Shown piece by piece: positions 12,914 through 14,523 of a DNA stretch of 14,523 nt. The translations under genes and the position numbers were made by a program. The notes beneath the pieces are model-generated. The model searched no databases and had not been told where the DNA came from. It saw nothing but the letters and a program-made list of their open reading frames with translations. The DNA is from W1P20-047 sp051878795 (GTDB lineage: Bacteria > Actinomycetota > Coriobacteriia > Coriobacteriales > Eggerthellaceae). The first letter of the stretch is position 1. Each line of letters begins with the position of its first letter. The DNA lies in assembly GCA_051878795.1 (NCBI GenBank), contig JBJEKU010000053.1:1-14523 (forward strand). The letters run 5' to 3'.

Positions 12914-14257
12914 CTAACCCGAAGTAGGCGCCTCCTCGACAGAAGTTCCGTCATATTCCGGATATCCCGAGGGATATCCGGAAGAAGCCGATTGGCCGTA
13001 GTACATCGTCCCATCCGCAGATGAATCGTATCCGTAATACGAAGCATCATCAGGATAGGAATACCCATCGGAATAACCGTCATCCTGAGTAGTCTGGCCG
13101 CCTTCTTGGGATTCATCTTGGGTTGCGGGAACATTTGCAGAGGCATTCACATCTATGCCACTGGGGTCTTCGCCCTTATCGACCGCTTCCATCAATTCCG
13201 CCCATCCCTCAGGGTTCTCGTAGCAAAGCCACATATCGTTGGCATCAGGATTGATGTCACCCGCATTGGGACCGGTGCAACTGTAAAGAGTGAGCTCAGA
13301 ACCTGCGAACGCCTTTGCCAAATAGAGGAAATCTCCGGCTTTCAAGTCGGTTCCGATATATTCAGCTAAGTTCAATACCGTGAAGGGGATTTTGAATAAG
13401 GGCTTTTCCAGAACAGAATGGAGCATCGCCGTGGCAAGCTGACGGACATTCTGCTGCCTGTGCATATCCTGGTCGGACTCATACTCATGGCGTGCACGGG
13501 CGAAGATCTGAGCCTGCTGTCCGGTCAGAACCTGCTCACCTTCGGGGATTTCAACCCATTCGCCCGTCAGCGCATCCTTATACGATAAAGGAGTATCCAC
13601 GTCGACAGTGACACCACCCAAGGCATCGACCATACCCTCAAGGTCGCTGAATCGAACTTCTGCAAAATGCGCGATATCTACCCCGGTTATCTCTTCTACC
13701 GCTTCTATAGTTTCTGCAGCACCGCCGCGGTTGTAGGTTTCGTTTATCTTGTCAACCTTGCCATCTTCGAAGGTATACGGAGTGTCCCTGGGGATAGAAA
13801 CCATGGTAAGTTGCTTCTGGGATGCATCGACACGAAGCAGAATCATCACATCCGAACGCTCGTTATCCCCGGTGTTTGGAGCATAGTTAGAGGTTCCTGA
13901 ACCCTCACGTGAATCGGATCCCAAGACAAGTAAATAGAATGGCTCGCTCAAGTCGACATCTTCGGTAACAGACTCAACGGCAGAATAGTCACCGCCATCG
14001 AAAGAAAGAGCCTTATTGAGGGCATGAACGTACCAGGATCCGAAAACAATGGAAAATACAACCAGGACGATAAGAACCCCGACAATCCCAATTCCGATTT
14101 TCACACCTAAGGAACAAGAGGCGATAGAGCCGAAGGAAACACCGGAAGCATGGGAAGCGCGAGACGCGTGAGACGGAGAAGCCGAGCCTCGAACTTTATG
14201 AGATAACGATTTACCCGAAGATGAACCTGAGGCGTGCTTTCCGCGATATTGCTGCAT
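12914..14257 (-). CDS. LytR-CpsA-Psr (LCP) family protein with Tyr-rich C-terminal tail
   Basis: 447 aa from the ATG at 14257; GAAGG lies 13 bp upstream. The open frame extends to a TTG at 14311, but that start has no Shine-Dalgarno and adds a Cys-rich segment unlike the family. A short Ser/His-rich cytoplasmic N-terminus (1-50) is followed by a membrane helix (about 51-75). The LCP domain (about 107-285) has LGSDSREG (112-119), ERSDV (133-137), IPRDTPY (155-161), KINETYN (170-176) and ARARHEYESDQDMHRQQN (253-270). Cys327 and Cys345 match the spacing of Cys513/Cys531 in the left LCP. Residues about 371-447 form a low-complexity extracytoplasmic tail rich in Tyr/Ser/Gly/Asp. Base composition is visibly less GC-rich than the other genes. 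It precedes the second DUF6541 copy on the same strand, suggesting joint function in wall glycopolymer ligation. Confidence 0.92.
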   Translation of the reverse strand: MQQYRGKHASGSSSGKSLSHKVRGSASPSHASRASHASGVSFGSIASCSLGVKIGIGIVGVLIVLVVFSIVFGSWYVHALNKALSFDGGDYSAVESVTEDVDLSEPFYLLVLGSDSREGSGTSNYAPNTGDNERSDVMILLRVDASQKQLTMVSIPRDTPYTFEDGKVDKINETYNRGGAAETIEAVEEITGVDIAHFAEVRFSDLEGMVDALGGVTVDVDTPLSYKDALTGEWVEIPEGEQVLTGQQAQIFARARHEYESDQDMHRQQNVRQLATAMLHSVLEKPLFKIPFTVLNLAEYIGTDLKAGDFLYLAKAFAGSELTLYSCTGPNAGDINPDANDMWLCYENPEGWAELMEAVDKGEDPSGIDVNASANVPATQDESQEGGQTTQDDGYSDGYSYPDDASYYGYDSSADGTMYYGQSASSGYPSGYPEYDGTSVEEAPTSG

Positions 14258-14443
14258 CCTGACACAACTACCTTCGCATAGACAACAAGACAAGAACGAA
14301 CACTCGCACAAGAATTTTATTTTACACGAAAGGACTGCTTAGCAAATACCGAGAGATCCTAAGACATCGGACACGGTAAATTGACATACACCATACTATG
14401 AATATTCAGGTGATGAACTCATATGAAAAGCGTTTCGAACAAC
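14258..14443. other. AT-rich upstream region of LCP gene 2
   Basis: No gene is seen in these 186 bp. They contain the candidate promoter at 14319-14345, one ACGAACAC element (14296-14303) shared with the left LCP upstream region, and a perfect 10-bp palindrome TGAATATTCA (14399-14408). Confidence 0.5.
14319..14345 (-). promoter_or_regulatory. Possible sigma-70-type promoter of LCP gene 2
   Basis: On the minus strand TTGCTA (14345-14340) and TAAAAT (14324-14319) are separated by 15 bp, 61 bp upstream of the ATG at 14257. The -10 is good, the -35 is 4/6, and the spacer is short. The region is the most AT-rich in the window. Other -35/-10 choices are possible further upstream. Confidence 0.35.
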
Positions 14444-14466
14444 GAAAAGGCCCCCTCGCGGGGGCC
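14444..14466 (-). terminator. Strong intrinsic terminator for a transcript entering from the right
   Basis: Read on the minus strand, GGCCCCC-GCGA-GGGGGCC (14466-14449) forms a perfect 7-bp all-GC stem with a tetraloop, followed by TTTTC (14448-14444). It ends a transcript coming from beyond the right edge, consistent with an rRNA operon or another highly expressed unit. Confidence 0.8.
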
Positions 14467-14502
14467 CTGATGCTTCGCGGGTTGCATGGAAACGCCCCCC
14501 GC

Positions 14503-14523
14503 GGGCGCGACGCCCTATCCTCC
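14503..14523 (-). rRNA. Possible 3' end of 5S rRNA, cut by the window edge
   Basis: The minus strand enters as GGAGGATAGGGCGTCGCGCC. This resembles the 3' end of actinobacterial 5S rRNA (GGGAGAGTAGGxCGxCGC, the loop E/helix I strand) and is followed about 36 bp later by a strong terminator. Only about 20 bases are visible and the partner strand of helix I is outside the window, so this is a resemblance and not proof. Confidence 0.4.

Noticed and set aside
14258..14311. TTG start of the right LCP gene at 14311
   Set aside because: No Shine-Dalgarno precedes it and the added 18 residues are Cys-rich. The candidate promoter -10 at 14319-14324 would also lie too close upstream for a leader.
14381..14409. 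Plus-strand TTGACA as a -35 box
   Set aside because: No acceptable -10 lies 16-18 bp downstream (TATTCA or ATTCAG only) and no plus-strand gene follows within the window.
1..14523. Mobile elements, CRISPR arrays, transposases, tRNA genes
   Set aside because: No transposase or integrase motifs, no regularly spaced repeats, and no tRNA T-loop/acceptor pairs were found in the intergenic stretches.

Overview
The window reads as ordinary chromosomal DNA of a high-GC Gram-positive, most likely an actinobacterium. Coriobacteriia (Eggerthella/Slackia-like) is my best guess, from protein style and codon use rather than any search. All seven protein genes are envelope proteins. They look like parts of one machinery for decorating a cell-wall or membrane-anchored glycopolymer with sugars outside the membrane and ligating the polymer to the wall.

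Layout, left to right. Bases 1-166 are non-coding, with an 8-bp inverted repeat spanning 1-87. A minus-strand LytR-CpsA-Psr (LCP) gene (167-1843) has a very long cytoplasmic N-terminus. A 149-bp divergent intergenic region follows, with a 14-bp dyad. Next comes a five-gene plus-strand run (1993-10180): a DUF6541-like polytopic protein, a DUF6020-like polytopic protein, a YfhO-family GT-C-like protein, a CsbB/GtrB-type family-2 polyprenyl-phosphate glycosyltransferase, and a GtrA-type flippase. A convergent non-coding region (10181-10503) holds several hairpins and a good minus-strand terminator. Then, on the minus strand, come a second DUF6541-like paralog (10504-12627) and a second LCP gene (12914-14257). 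The right edge holds a strong minus-strand terminator and what may be the last bases of a 5S rRNA running in from the right.

How the genes may work together (inference). YfhO + family-2 GT + GtrA is the known three-component transmembrane glycosylation design: the GT charges undecaprenyl phosphate with a sugar on the cytoplasmic side, GtrA flips it, and the GT-C protein transfers the sugar to an acceptor outside. Here that trio is fused in gene order to two further multi-TM proteins with GT-C-like acidic/His motifs in an early extracytoplasmic loop. The cluster is bracketed by two LCP phosphotransferases, each beside a DUF6541 paralog. The repeated LCP-DUF6541 pairing is the most distinctive and least described feature. 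No nucleotide-sugar synthesis, ABC export or polymer backbone genes are present, so the polymer itself is unknown from this window.
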